NCBI GenBank assembly: GCA_033763575.1
Contig: JANRKF010000035.1
Coordinates: forward strand, 62,001-126,000
DNA: 64,000 nucleotides
Source: JANRKF01 sp033763575
GTDB taxonomy: Bacteria > Pseudomonadota > Alphaproteobacteria > Rickettsiales > SXRF01
Direction of reading: 5' to 3'
The position numbers and the translations under genes are program-made. The notes under the pieces are model-generated. The model searched no databases. It was not told the origin of the DNA and worked only from the letters and a program-made list of their open reading frames with translations. Below are positions 52,093 to 61,733 of the stretch, one piece after another (the first letter of the stretch is position 1; every line of letters begins with the position of its first letter).

Positions 52093-53301
52093 ATGATGAA
52101 ATTACTGGCAACCACGATACTGGCAACGAGCTGCGCTTTTGGCGCGGCACAGGCAGCGGAAAGCAACCATTATACCGACACGGTGCTGGTGGCCAACAAG
52201 GCGAAATACAAGCCGACCATCGAGGTGGACGGCAAGCTCATCAACGCCTGGGGCATTGCGATCCGTCCGGCCGGGGCGGGCGGGCATTTCTGGGTCGCGG
52301 GCAAGGATATCAGCTTTGAATATGTCGGCGATGTGCAGAAATCCGAGGATGTGAAGCTGCGCGTATTGCATAGCGATGCGCTCAAATATGTAAAGCTGCC
52401 GGTCGGCGGCGATGAGAGCTTCGCCACCGGCGTTGTCTTCAGCGACAGCAAAAAAGATTTCGTCATCACCCAGAACCTTCCCGATGCCGAGCCGATCACC
52501 GCGCCTGCGAAATTTATTTTCGTGAGCGATGGTGGCATCGTCTCCGCATGGACGGAGCGCAAAAAAGCCGATGGCAGCTTCGACCGTTCGGGCGAGGCGC
52601 TCGCCGTGATCGACCAGTCGAAAGAAGGCGCGCAGTTTTTCGGCGCGGCGCTCAGCAAAAATTATGATCGTCTCTATGTGGCGGATTTCGGCGCTGTACC
52701 GGGGGTCAAAGTGTTCGACGGCAGCTTCAAGCCGGAAGCGGTGACGTTCGATATGCCGTTCGATGAAAATAAAAACGGCAAAGTCGATGCCGGGGAATAT
52801 GCGCCGTTTAATGTCCAATCCTTCGACGGTCATGTGTTTGTGACCTACGCGAAAACACAGGCCTGCCCGAAAGAGGAAATCGCCAAAAAAACCTGCGCGA
52901 AAGGCGAATTATTCGTGGGTGAGGAAGATACGGCAAAGCCCGGCCATGGCCGCCTTGCCGAGTTTAGCGAGGATGGCAAGCTGGTGGCCGTGTGGAATGA
53001 TGGCGGAAAATTATCGGCGCCCTGGGGGCTGGCCTTTGCGCCAAAAGATTTCGGCGCAGTATCCGGTGCGCTGCTGGTCGCCAATTTCGGCGATGGCACG
53101 ATTGCGGCCTATGACGCAAAAACCCGTGAATTCATCGATTTCATGCGCGATAAAAAGGGCAAGTCGATTGCCATCGATAAAATCTGGGGACTCACCTTCG
53201 GCAACGGCGCAAGCCTCGGTGACGCCGATACGCTCTACTACACGGCAGGCCCGGATGATGAAAAAGATGGCGTGTTTGGAAGCCTGCGTTTGGTAAAGTG
53301 A
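52093..53301 (+). CDS. TIGR03118 family periplasmic beta-propeller-like protein
   Basis: The 402-residue secreted protein starts at MMKLLATTILATSCAFGAAQAA with GGAGAATA upstream. The mature part has the family's INAWGIAIRPAGAGGHFWVAG opening and repeated blade-like motifs (LYVADFGAVPGVKVFDGSF, NVQSFDGHVFVTYAK, APWGLAFAPKDFG, ALLVANFGDGTIAAYDAKT). DENKNGKVDAGEY resembles an EF-hand calcium loop. Function is unknown. The Fur-type box upstream suggests iron-limited expression. Confidence 0.78.
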   Translation: MMKLLATTILATSCAFGAAQAAESNHYTDTVLVANKAKYKPTIEVDGKLINAWGIAIRPAGAGGHFWVAGKDISFEYVGDVQKSEDVKLRVLHSDALKYVKLPVGGDESFATGVVFSDSKKDFVITQNLPDAEPITAPAKFIFVSDGGIVSAWTERKKADGSFDRSGEALAVIDQSKEGAQFFGAALSKNYDRLYVADFGAVPGVKVFDGSFKPEAVTFDMPFDENKNGKVDAGEYAPFNVQSFDGHVFVTYAKTQACPKEEIAKKTCAKGELFVGEEDTAKPGHGRLAEFSEDGKLVAVWNDGGKLSAPWGLAFAPKDFGAVSGALLVANFGDGTIAAYDAKTREFIDFMRDKKGKSIAIDKIWGLTFGNGASLGDADTLYYTAGPDDEKDGVFGSLRLVK

Positions 53302-53320
53302 CCGGGGTGTGATGAGGCAG

Positions 53321-53692
53321 TTAGAGGCCGGTTTCGCCAAGGCCGCCGACGGGGCCGAGGCCGCCTATCGGCCCGAATCCGGAGTCTTCTTCCTCCTCTT
53401 CGGGCGGCGGCGGCGGCGCTTCCTCTTCCGGCTTTTTGCCTAGGCGCTCATCGAGGACTTCTTCAATTTCTTTTTTCCGTGCCGCCTTTTCCTCCGCTTC
53501 CTTTTTTTGCTTCATCGCCTCTTCTTCGAGGCGCTTTTTTTCCAGCCGGGCGCGGGTGTTGTCGTAGGGGCTTTGTGGGGATTGATTGATGACCTGACGG
53601 CTATAGGGATTGATGAGCATCACCTGCGCGGCGGCAGGCCACGACAATGCTGTAGTAATAATCAGGAGGGTGCAGAATGAGCGAGCGGACAT
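53321..53692 (-). CDS. Secreted charged coiled-coil protein, unknown
   Basis: The 123-residue protein has a signal peptide (FCTLLIITTALSWPAAA) and a Lys/Glu-rich helix (residues 50-85). A Pro/Glu run (APPPPPEEEEED) is followed by a Gly-rich tail with repeated GGLG. It is composition-biased and has no recognised family. It is downstream of the bactofilin gene on the same strand and may belong to that envelope operon. Confidence 0.55.
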   Translation of the reverse strand: MSARSFCTLLIITTALSWPAAAQVMLINPYSRQVINQSPQSPYDNTRARLEKKRLEEEAMKQKKEAEEKAARKKEIEEVLDERLGKKPEEEAPPPPPEEEEEDSGFGPIGGLGPVGGLGETGL

Positions 53693-53701
53693 GCTCCGAT
53701 A

Positions 53702-54244
53702 TTAGCGTATCAGGCGGATATTTTCCAGCACCTTGACGTTGCTGCCTGAGGAAGAAGAGGCGGGTGCAGCCGTGGCACGCCCTAAAGCTGCGGTGCTGGC
53801 ATTGAATCCGCCATCATTCTCGGCATCGTCGGCTGCGGTCTCTTCCATCATGGCCGGTTCGATGACGCGGTCGCTGCGCTTGAACTTGCCGTCGACGAAG
53901 GCACCATCCTCGATCGAGAGCTGCTCATGAATGATGATGCCTTCGACTTTGCAGGTGGCATGCAGATGAACGTTTTTCGCCCGGATGAGGCCCTTGACGG
54001 TGCCCTGAATCTGCACGGTGTTGGCCGTAATTTCACCTTTGACGGTGCCCTGCGCGCGCAGGGTGAGCGTTTCGCAGCGTATATTGCCGTCGATGGTGCC
54101 GGAAAAATCCACCGCGCCCTCGCTCACCAGGTTGCCGAGCAGATGCACATCGGGCGTGATGATGGAAGGAATCAATTCGCGGGTTTTGTTCGATTTGCTT
54201 GCTGGGGCAGGCGTTGTCTTGGAATTAGCTTTTTTGTTGAACAT
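53702..54244 (-). CDS. Bactofilin
   Basis: The 180-residue cytoskeletal protein of the DUF583 family has a disordered N-terminus, then the right-handed beta-helix core about 28-120 with regular V-G-x-I-x(5) turns (GNLVSEGAVDFSGTIDGNIRC, TVKGEITANTVQIQGTVKGLI). Bactofilins polymerise without nucleotide and localise cell-wall enzymes. Its start lies 20 bases inside the upstream M23 peptidase gene, a coupling seen for bactofilin-peptidase pairs in other bacteria. Confidence 0.9.
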   Translation of the reverse strand: MFNKKANSKTTPAPASKSNKTRELIPSIITPDVHLLGNLVSEGAVDFSGTIDGNIRCETLTLRAQGTVKGEITANTVQIQGTVKGLIRAKNVHLHATCKVEGIIIHEQLSIEDGAFVDGKFKRSDRVIEPAMMEETAADDAENDGGFNASTAALGRATAAPASSSSGSNVKVLENIRLIR

Positions 54245-55301
54245 AACGTCCTGCGGTTAAGAAGTTGCGTGGATCCATCGGCTGGTTGTTGTAACGCACT
54301 TCATAGTGCAGGTGCGGCCCGGTCGAACGCCCGGTGCTGCCTTGAATGCCGATGACCTGACCTTTTTTGATCGGGTCACCGTCTTCTACCAGAATCCGGC
54401 TTAAGTGGCCGTAGCGTGTGGCGATTTTAAAGCCGTGATCGATTTCGACCATATTGCCATAAGCGCCCAGGCGACCGGAAAAAGACACCGTACCATCAGC
54501 CGTGGCGTAAATCTTGGAGTTGACCGCGCCCGCCATATCAAGCCCGGCATGGAAAGCGAGATTGCCGGTGAACGGATCGATGCGGCGACCGAACGAGCTC
54601 ATTTCCTGATAGCCGAAGATGGGTTTGCGCACCGGCAGGTTATCGACGATCTGGCGCAGCACCGAGAGTTCATCGAGCTTGGAAATGACGGCGCTTTCAC
54701 GTATGCTGGTGTCGCTTACACTATCGGGGACGTAGGGGCCGCCTTGACGGTCAAAGTCTTTTTTCGCCGGTTTTTCCGCTGCCACCTGACTTTTGAGCGA
54801 GCTCACATCCAGCCCGGTCTGTTCGATGACGCTTTCAAACGAATCGATGTTCTTCGCGGTTTTTTGTTCTACTTTTTCGATGAAATTCTTTTTGCTTTCT
54901 TCCGACTCTTTCAGCTTGTTTTCCAGATCGGCAATGCGGGCGAACAGGTCGGTGCTGTCCACCGAAGAGAGCGCCGCTTTGGAGGTGGCCATCGGCGTCA
55001 TCACATCGCCTTCGCCAAGGACGGAGAAGCTGGAATTCACTTTGCTGCCGACAACGGAGCGCAGCGCCAGCGATTGTTCTTTGAGCGCGCTATGGGCGGC
55101 GTAGTAGCTGCCGGTGGAATAAGACGCCCAGCAGATGCCGGTGGCAGCAGCGACGACGATTGCGCACTGGAGGGAGCCGCTGATGGGGACGTGTTTTACT
55201 TTGCGTTCGGAGACAATGATGATGTTGCGTTTGTGAAACAGCAGTTGGTACACATCGCGAAGGCCGCCTGCGAAGGCTGCCGCATATTCTCGAATTCGCA
55301 T
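54225..55301 (-). CDS. M23 (LytM) peptidase, membrane anchored
   Basis: The 358-residue protein has a short cytoplasmic N-terminus, one TM helix (AIVVAAATGICWASYSTGSYYA) and a coiled coil (LENKLKESEESKKNFIEKVEQK). The M23 domain shows zinc ligands in HAGLDMAG and HLHYEV plus GRRIDPF, typical of DD-endopeptidases. Starting at this ATG gives MRIREYAAAF; longer frames extend into rsmB. It overlaps the bactofilin gene and likely works with it in shaping the wall. Confidence 0.9.
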   Translation of the reverse strand: MRIREYAAAFAGGLRDVYQLLFHKRNIIIVSERKVKHVPISGSLQCAIVVAAATGICWASYSTGSYYAAHSALKEQSLALRSVVGSKVNSSFSVLGEGDVMTPMATSKAALSSVDSTDLFARIADLENKLKESEESKKNFIEKVEQKTAKNIDSFESVIEQTGLDVSSLKSQVAAEKPAKKDFDRQGGPYVPDSVSDTSIRESAVISKLDELSVLRQIVDNLPVRKPIFGYQEMSSFGRRIDPFTGNLAFHAGLDMAGAVNSKIYATADGTVSFSGRLGAYGNMVEIDHGFKIATRYGHLSRILVEDGDPIKKGQVIGIQGSTGRSTGPHLHYEVRYNNQPMDPRNFLTAGRYVQQKS

Positions 55302-55317
55302 TCGTTTACTCCCGATT

Positions 55318-56670
55318 TTAAGTGTCGTTCGTATGTTTTGTTGGCGATGGCCGGTCCACCCGTTCGAGCACAGCGGCGAAGAAGCCATCCACTCCATCTT
55401 GGTGCGGAGCGACCGATAAGTACGAAACGGCGGCATCATCGCGGTTGGCCATTTTACTTTCGATGCCGATGTTATCCCATATTTTTTTCGCGCACACAAC
55501 CCTAAAATTATCATTGTTTTCTAAAAACTTTTCCACCTGCCTGTCGTTCTCGCAGGAGAGGATGGAGCAGGTGGCGTAGATGAGCCGCCCGCCGGGCGCA
55601 ACCAGCCTCGACGCGCTCTGCAAAATCGATTCCTGCAGCGTAACGACTTCGTCGAGATCGGCCTGCGTGAAGCGCCATTTCAAATCGGGATTCCGGCGCC
55701 ATGTTCCGGTGCCGCTGCACGGCGCGTCGACCAGCACGCGATCGGCCGATGCTTTGTGGCGTTTGACGAAGCCATCGTTTTCCGATTCGAGCACATGCGT
55801 CTGCACGTTATCGACGCCGGCGCGTTTCAATCGCTCCTTGATCTGCTTCAGGCGTTTTTCCGACACGTCCCACGCCAGCAGGCGGCCTTTGTTTTTCATC
55901 TGCGCGGCGATGGCCAGTGTTTTTCCGCCCGCGCCCGCGCAAAAATCGATCACCTTCATGCCGGGTTTCGCATCGGTGAGTCCCGCCACCATCTGCGAGC
56001 CTTCGTCCTGCACTTCGAAATGACCGTCTTTGAATTCGGGCGCGGTGAAAATGGGGGCGCGTTTTTTCAGGCGGATGCCGACGGGGGAGGTGGGCGCCGC
56101 CTCGCAGGAAAAACCTTGCGCGTTCAGCGAGGCGAGCAATTCTTCACGCGTGGTTTTGAGTGTGTTCACGCGCACATCGGTGGCGGCCTGTTCGTTCAGC
56201 GCGGCAAGCGCTTCCTCGAATTCGCCTTTCAGGCTTTTTTTGAGTTCCGGCTCCAGCCATTCGGGATAGTTGAGTCGGACATGCGACGGCGGCTCGCCCG
56301 GCGCTTTGTAGGAGAGCAATTCTTTTTCATTCGGGGTGATGGTGTGCGGCGCGTATTTGCTGCCGTCGCAGGCATCGCGCAATGTGGCCAGCGTGTATTC
56401 CCCACGGTAGATGAGGGCGGCGAGGATGAGCATGCGGCCTTCGCCAAGATGCGCCGCCGCCGGGCAGATGAAGCGCATCATCGCCAGGTTCCTGAGCACC
56501 CAGTAGACCAGCTCGCCGACATAGGCGCGGTCCTTGCTGCCGATAAAACGCTGCGAACGGAAAAACCGGTCGATGATTTTGTCCGCCGGGATGCGCTTCT
56601 CGGAATTCCAGCTTTGCAGGATCTCGTCGAGCAGATCGATGCTGATCTGGATGCGGGCGTTGGGTGTCAT
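55318..56670 (-). CDS. rsmB: RsmB/NOP family RNA m5C methyltransferase
   Basis: The 450-residue enzyme has an N-terminal NusB-like helical domain (LIDEIL-type, VGELVYWVLRN) and catalytic part with SAM motif DFCAGAGGKTLAIA and DVSEKRL. The motif IV cysteine is in DAPCSGTGTWRRNPDLKW and the motif VI nucleophile cysteine in YATCSILSCEN. It methylates C967-type positions of 16S rRNA in model species. Palindromic element D lies just upstream of its start. Confidence 0.92.
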   Translation of the reverse strand: MTPNARIQISIDLLDEILQSWNSEKRIPADKIIDRFFRSQRFIGSKDRAYVGELVYWVLRNLAMMRFICPAAAHLGEGRMLILAALIYRGEYTLATLRDACDGSKYAPHTITPNEKELLSYKAPGEPPSHVRLNYPEWLEPELKKSLKGEFEEALAALNEQAATDVRVNTLKTTREELLASLNAQGFSCEAAPTSPVGIRLKKRAPIFTAPEFKDGHFEVQDEGSQMVAGLTDAKPGMKVIDFCAGAGGKTLAIAAQMKNKGRLLAWDVSEKRLKQIKERLKRAGVDNVQTHVLESENDGFVKRHKASADRVLVDAPCSGTGTWRRNPDLKWRFTQADLDEVVTLQESILQSASRLVAPGGRLIYATCSILSCENDRQVEKFLENNDNFRVVCAKKIWDNIGIESKMANRDDAAVSYLSVAPHQDGVDGFFAAVLERVDRPSPTKHTNDT

Positions 56671-56684
56671 GCGCAGTTCTTAGA

Positions 56685-56808
56685 GAATTCTACTATGCCT
56701 GGCAAACGCTTTGTTCCCTGCGCTTCTGCTCGGTCATGTACTTAGGTGTACATTCCCTCGCCGTTCTCGGGAACTTTGCTTTTTGCCGACGGCCTAGCGA
56801 ATTCGAGA
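56685..56808. repeat. GTAC-core palindromic element, copy D
   Basis: GAATTC TACTATGCC at the left and GGCCTAGC GAATTC at the right repeat the end sequences of copy A. The core is TGCGCTTCTGCT, CATGTACTTAGGTGTACATT and CGTTCTCGG. The arms are short, 6 perfect bases. Confidence 0.72.
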
Positions 56809-56858
56809 GTGGAAGGCGTTGTTGGGTTCCGGTTTGACCGTACCGGTGCACGTCCGTG

Positions 56859-56980
56859 GGAAAGCCTCCTCGCTGGCAAACGCTTAGATTTCTTGCGCCT
56901 GCTCGGTCATGTACTCTTATGTACACTCCCCTCGCAGTGCTCGGAAATCGTTGCTTGTTGCCGACGCTATGAGGCTTTCC
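56859..56980. repeat. GTAC-core palindromic element, copy E
   Basis: Arms GGAAAGCCTC/GAGGCTTTCC are perfect over 10 bases. The core TTGCGCCTGCTCGG, CATGTACTCTTATGTACACT closely matches copy D, 50 bases away, while the arms do not match those of D. Confidence 0.75.
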
Positions 56981-57046
56981 TTAGTAATTGTGATGCTGTA
57001 TTTTGATGGTCTCCTCCCTTGTTTATTGAAGGATGACACGGGTTAT

Positions 57047-57082
57047 GTGCGTCACGGAAGGGGGGTAACCGCATTTTTTTCA
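57047..57082. repeat. Dispersed repeat, copy 2 (GTCACGGAAGGGGGGTAA)
   Basis: TGCGTCACGGAAGGGGGG followed by TAACCGCATTTTTTTCA matches the copy at 31932 with one indel in the G run and few substitutions. Both copies are intergenic and end in a T-tract. Confidence 0.7.
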
Positions 57083-57123
57083 AGAAAAATGACAAGGCAT
57101 TGGAAATGATTGGTTTTATAGTG

Positions 57124-57250
57124 ACTTGTCATGCCAGCGGAGGCTGGCATCCATGCCTTACCACCTGTGCATATCCTCGATATGGATCCCGGCCTTCGCC
57201 GGGATGACATTGAGAAGGAAGATCCCTCGGCTGCGCTCGGGATGACAAGT
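57124..57250. repeat. Composite of three hairpins in an outer inverted repeat
   Basis: The outer arms ACTTGTCAT/ATGACAAGT enclose TGCCAGC-GGAG-GCTGGCA, ATCCCGGC-CTTC-GCCGGGAT and ATCCC...GGGAT around CGGCTGCGCTC. Such CCCGGCnTTCGCCGGGATGACA units are frequent intergenic repeats in Alphaproteobacteria. They are REP-like and different from the GTAC family. Confidence 0.75.
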
Positions 57251-57332
57251 GATGAGAGGCGAGGAGCGCCGAACCAGCCTTGAGCTGTGCCTCATGGGGT
57301 GAGCAGCAGCGAGCACCGGAGGCAACAAAAGG

Positions 57333-58799
<1,467 letters not shown>

Positions 58800-58867
58800 G
58801 CAAAACACCGTGGTTGGTTAGGTTTTGCCGGGGATATGTAGCGAATTTACCGTGCCTTGTCACGCGC

Positions 58868-58983
58868 TAATTTGTCGCATTTTGGCCACAGCGTGACATT
58901 TTTGAAAAAAGTTGAAAAAACCCTTGAAATCATTTGGATTCGTTCGTTAATAACGCATAGGTAGCATATGTCTAGTTTGAACA
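58868..58983 (+). promoter_or_regulatory. Duplicated leader, copy 1
   Basis: Two blocks are shared with the region at 60073: 41 identical bases (TAATTTGTCGCATTTTGGCC...) and about 43 bases with one mismatch (CGTTCGTTAATAACGCATAGG...). The second block contains the 11-base palindrome CGTTAATAACG. In this copy TTGAAA, a 17-base gap and TTAATA give a plausible promoter, with the -10 inside the palindrome. Confidence 0.7.
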
Positions 58984-59017
58984 GAAATATTTCTTTCTCC
59001 TCCAACCTCTTGTGTTT

Positions 59018-60058
59018 ATGACGGATGTAGCACAAATATACGATGGTGGCTACGGCGCGGCGCTTGCGGAGGCGATCTCCGGGAGCTACTCCGATAACAC
59101 TCGGTTTTTGCAGGCGCTCAATGATCGCGTGCAGGAAAACAGGAGTCGTGGAAACCATAAAATCAATAAAAATGAATTGGTTGACCGCTGGGTTCGCAAT
59201 GCCGAAATTCCCTCCTATTCGCAAATTATCAGCATCGCCAATGCCTGCGCGGAGATTTCTTTACATCATGGACAACCATGTGATCCCGAGGTTCTGAAAG
59301 CACAGTTATCCCAAGCGGCGAATGAGACTGTGAAAGCGCTTCATAACAGGCAGTATCTTGCTCCCGGCGATAAGTTTCTTGCCGGGTCGAAGAGTTTTGG
59401 AGCAAAATTATCCAAGATTATTGGAAAAATGACCGAGCCGGGTGGTGACAAGACGATGCGTAGGATGCAGATTGCCGGTTTTTATCGGTCTCTTCTTGGT
59501 GATGATGAGCCAGGTTACGATCGTGACTATTTGCAGGCGGTGCTGAAGAAGGGCAGGCTTCCTGATAGCGAGTTTCTGATCGCCGCCAATGAGGTGTTGG
59601 GAGTTGATCTAGACCCAAGGAAAATGCGTATCGAGGAATATAACAAGCGGAATATCGTGTTGGTGGTGATGCAGGCGTTGGGTTTGGGTGGTTTTAATGA
59701 CGAGAATTGGCTTGAATGCATCAATACCCTGGCTCATGAAGTGTTGCCAAGTGACGATAGTCATAGGCACCCGTCGCTCAGGGTTCGTTATGGTAGGAAA
59801 GAAGATATTCAGCAGGGCTTGCTGGTAGGGGAACCCGGTTCAATTGTGCCGGCGTTGATGAAATCATCCTTGATGGTGGCGCACCTCAAGCACAATGGGG
59901 TGTTGAATGATGAAGGGGTTTTCCTCGAGGGCCCGTTGGCCGGGTGTGACTATCGCATGGAGCTTGCTCGCCAGACTATAGAACAGTCTGTGTTACATGA
60001 ACTTTATTTGGCTGTTCTTGTCAGGGAGATGAAAGCGGCGAATTCTTTAGAGCGGTAA
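59018..60058 (+). CDS. Unknown protein between duplicated leaders
   Basis: The 346-residue soluble protein starts at ATG (a GTG two codons earlier is possible); no ribosome site is visible. Two stretches, NKNELVDRWVRNAEIPSYSQ then IISIANA, and DYLQAVLKKGRLPDSEFLIAANE, resemble each other and the recognition part of XRE-type helix-turn-helix proteins, so a DNA-binding regulator is possible. This is weak evidence. G+C is lower than in guaB. It is bracketed by two copies of the same leader, so it looks like an insertion between guaB and the polyamine operon. Confidence 0.6.
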   Translation: MTDVAQIYDGGYGAALAEAISGSYSDNTRFLQALNDRVQENRSRGNHKINKNELVDRWVRNAEIPSYSQIISIANACAEISLHHGQPCDPEVLKAQLSQAANETVKALHNRQYLAPGDKFLAGSKSFGAKLSKIIGKMTEPGGDKTMRRMQIAGFYRSLLGDDEPGYDRDYLQAVLKKGRLPDSEFLIAANEVLGVDLDPRKMRIEEYNKRNIVLVVMQALGLGGFNDENWLECINTLAHEVLPSDDSHRHPSLRVRYGRKEDIQQGLLVGEPGSIVPALMKSSLMVAHLKHNGVLNDEGVFLEGPLAGCDYRMELARQTIEQSVLHELYLAVLVREMKAANSLER

Positions 60059-60072
60059 GCGCTTACAGTCGT

Positions 60073-60222
60073 TAATTTGTCGCATTTTGGCCACAGCGTG
60101 ACATTTTTGAAAATAATTAAAAAAAATGCTTTATTCTCTGTCGATTCATAGTACTATTTACGAAGGCCTCTGCTGAGGCCGTTCGTTAATAACGCATAGG
60201 TACCATATGTCTAGTTTGAACA
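60073..60222 (+). promoter_or_regulatory. Duplicated leader, copy 2, before the decarboxylase
   Basis: The same two blocks as at 58868 recur, but the spacer between them is 66 bases instead of 32 and carries the hairpin GGCCTC-TGCT-GAGGCC (60165-60180). Confidence 0.7.
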
Positions 60223-60247
60223 AACTGTCTTTGATTAGTCGGTTTGT

Positions 60248-60275
60248 CTGGAATTTTTCCAGCGAGCCGTAGCTC
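60248..60275 (+). promoter_or_regulatory. Twin hairpins in the decarboxylase leader
   Basis: CTGGAA-TTT-TTCCAG and GAGC-CGTA-GCTC stand back to back 28 bases before the start codon. A structured leader before an alphaproteobacterial ornithine decarboxylase recalls the speF leader motif described in this class; I cannot confirm identity by eye. Confidence 0.5.
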
Positions 60276-60302
60276 TCACACTATACACTATAGGTACTAT
60301 TG

Positions 60303-61583
60303 ATGAACAAAACCATTTCGGAGCCCCCCGGCTCCTCGCGTTCCAAGCGGAACGTCCTTACTTTTAACCACAGCGCGTACACGCCACAGGCTCCATTTGC
60401 CAAGCCTGTGCCATTTGATATTGCGCTGCCGTCGCCCTACCGCTCGGTCGAGGACGTGGTGCATGATCTGCGCCCCGAAGAACCTGTGCAGGCGCTCCGC
60501 CCCGCCGTCATCGCTTCGACGGCGAAGTGGTTCCTGCGCAATTTCCCCGGCGAGGTGATGTATGCCGTGAAATGCAATCCCGATACACGCGTGCTGCGTA
60601 TCCTGGCGCGCGCCGGGGTGAAGCATTACGACGTGGCAAGCCTTGCCGAAGTGAAGCTGGTCGCTGAAACGCTGCCCGGCGCCAAACTCTATTTCATGCA
60701 TCCGGTGAAAAGCCGCCATGCGATTCGCGATGCCTATTTCCAATATGGCGTGCGCGACTTCTCGCTCGACAGCCATGCCGAACTCGAAAAAATCCTCGAA
60801 GTGACGCAGGGGGCGGAAGACCTGAACCTTTATGTGCGCCTGTCCGTGCCGAACGATGAGGCGGTTTACAGCCTGTCCGGCAAGTTCGGCGTGAAGCTGG
60901 ATGAAGCGGCGGCGCTGGTGCTGGCCACCCGCGAAAAAGCCCGCAAGCTCGGCGTGTGCTTCCATGTCGGCAGCCAGTGCATGAATCCGGAAGCCTATGC
61001 CAACACCATCGCCAAGGTGGTGGCGCTGCTCGCCGAAACGCAGGTGAAGCTCGATGTGCTCGATGTGGGCGGCGGCTTCCCGTCGATTTATCCGGGCATG
61101 ACACCGCCGTCGCTTTCCTCCTATATGAAAGTCATCAGGAAATCGCTGAAGAGCCATCCGAGCCTTGAACATGCACAGGTGGTGTGTGAGCCGGGCCGGG
61201 CGCTGGTGGCCGAAGGTGCCTCGATGATCGTGCAGGTGGATGCGCGCAAGGACAATATGCTCTATATCAATGACGGTATCTATGGCAGCCTGTTCGATGC
61301 GGGGATCCCCGGCTTCATCTATCCGGTGAAAGCCATCCGTCCCGGTGGCGCGTTCTCGCAGGAAGTGGCGGAGTTCGGCTTTTTCGGCCCGACCTGCGAT
61401 AGTATCGATGCGATGAAGGGGCCGTTTTACCTTCCCGCCGATATCCGCGAGGGCGACTGGATCGAAATCGGCCAGCTCGGCGCCTATGGCCAGACCATGC
61501 GCACCAACTTCAACGGCTTTTATACCGACACCACGGTTGAGGTGATGGACAAGCCGCTGCTCTCTATCTTCGGTATCAACTAA
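60303..61583 (+). CDS. Ornithine/lysine decarboxylase, alanine-racemase fold
   Basis: The 426-residue PLP enzyme is of fold type III. PLP lysine K90 is in MYAVKCNPD, and the HVGSQ, DVGGGFPSIYPG and CEPGRALVAEGA blocks bind PLP phosphate and substrate. The active-site cysteine is in FFGPTCDSID, followed by LGAYGQTMRTNFNGF. It makes putrescine from ornithine (or cadaverine from lysine); the specificity helix cannot be judged by eye. It is followed by a DHS-like gene that would use putrescine. The ATG is used, not the TTG before it. Confidence 0.9.
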   Translation: MNKTISEPPGSSRSKRNVLTFNHSAYTPQAPFAKPVPFDIALPSPYRSVEDVVHDLRPEEPVQALRPAVIASTAKWFLRNFPGEVMYAVKCNPDTRVLRILARAGVKHYDVASLAEVKLVAETLPGAKLYFMHPVKSRHAIRDAYFQYGVRDFSLDSHAELEKILEVTQGAEDLNLYVRLSVPNDEAVYSLSGKFGVKLDEAAALVLATREKARKLGVCFHVGSQCMNPEAYANTIAKVVALLAETQVKLDVLDVGGGFPSIYPGMTPPSLSSYMKVIRKSLKSHPSLEHAQVVCEPGRALVAEGASMIVQVDARKDNMLYINDGIYGSLFDAGIPGFIYPVKAIRPGGAFSQEVAEFGFFGPTCDSIDAMKGPFYLPADIREGDWIEIGQLGAYGQTMRTNFNGFYTDTTVEVMDKPLLSIFGIN

Positions 61584-61584
61584 G

Positions 61585-61703
61585 GCAGCGTGATGCCGGG
61601 CGGCTCGCTTGGATTGCTTGCACTTCCGCTCCGCACGTACTATAGCGTACGCTTGCGGTGCGGTTCTCAGCAATCCTTCGCATCCGCCTCGGCCTGACGC
61701 TGC
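61585..61703. repeat. GTAC-core palindromic element, copy F
   Basis: Arms GCAGCGTGATGCCGGG and CCTCGGCCTGACGCTGC pair with three mismatches and a bulge. The core is CTTCCGCT, CACGTACTATAGCGTACGCT and TGCGGTTCTC, very close to copy C. The left arm begins two bases after the decarboxylase stop, inside the presumed polyamine operon. Confidence 0.75.
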
Positions 61704-61733
61704 GTCTTTGGAATTAGATTTAAGGATAAAAAT

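Larger units (their letters stand above)
56671..57332. other. Repeat-filled intergenic region between rsmB and guaB
   Basis: There is no gene. In order it holds palindromic elements D and E, a second copy of the GTCACGGAAGGGGG repeat, and a composite of three G+C hairpins within an outer inverted repeat. The stretch between 56810 and 56858 and the 70 bases next to guaB show nothing further. Confidence 0.75.
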
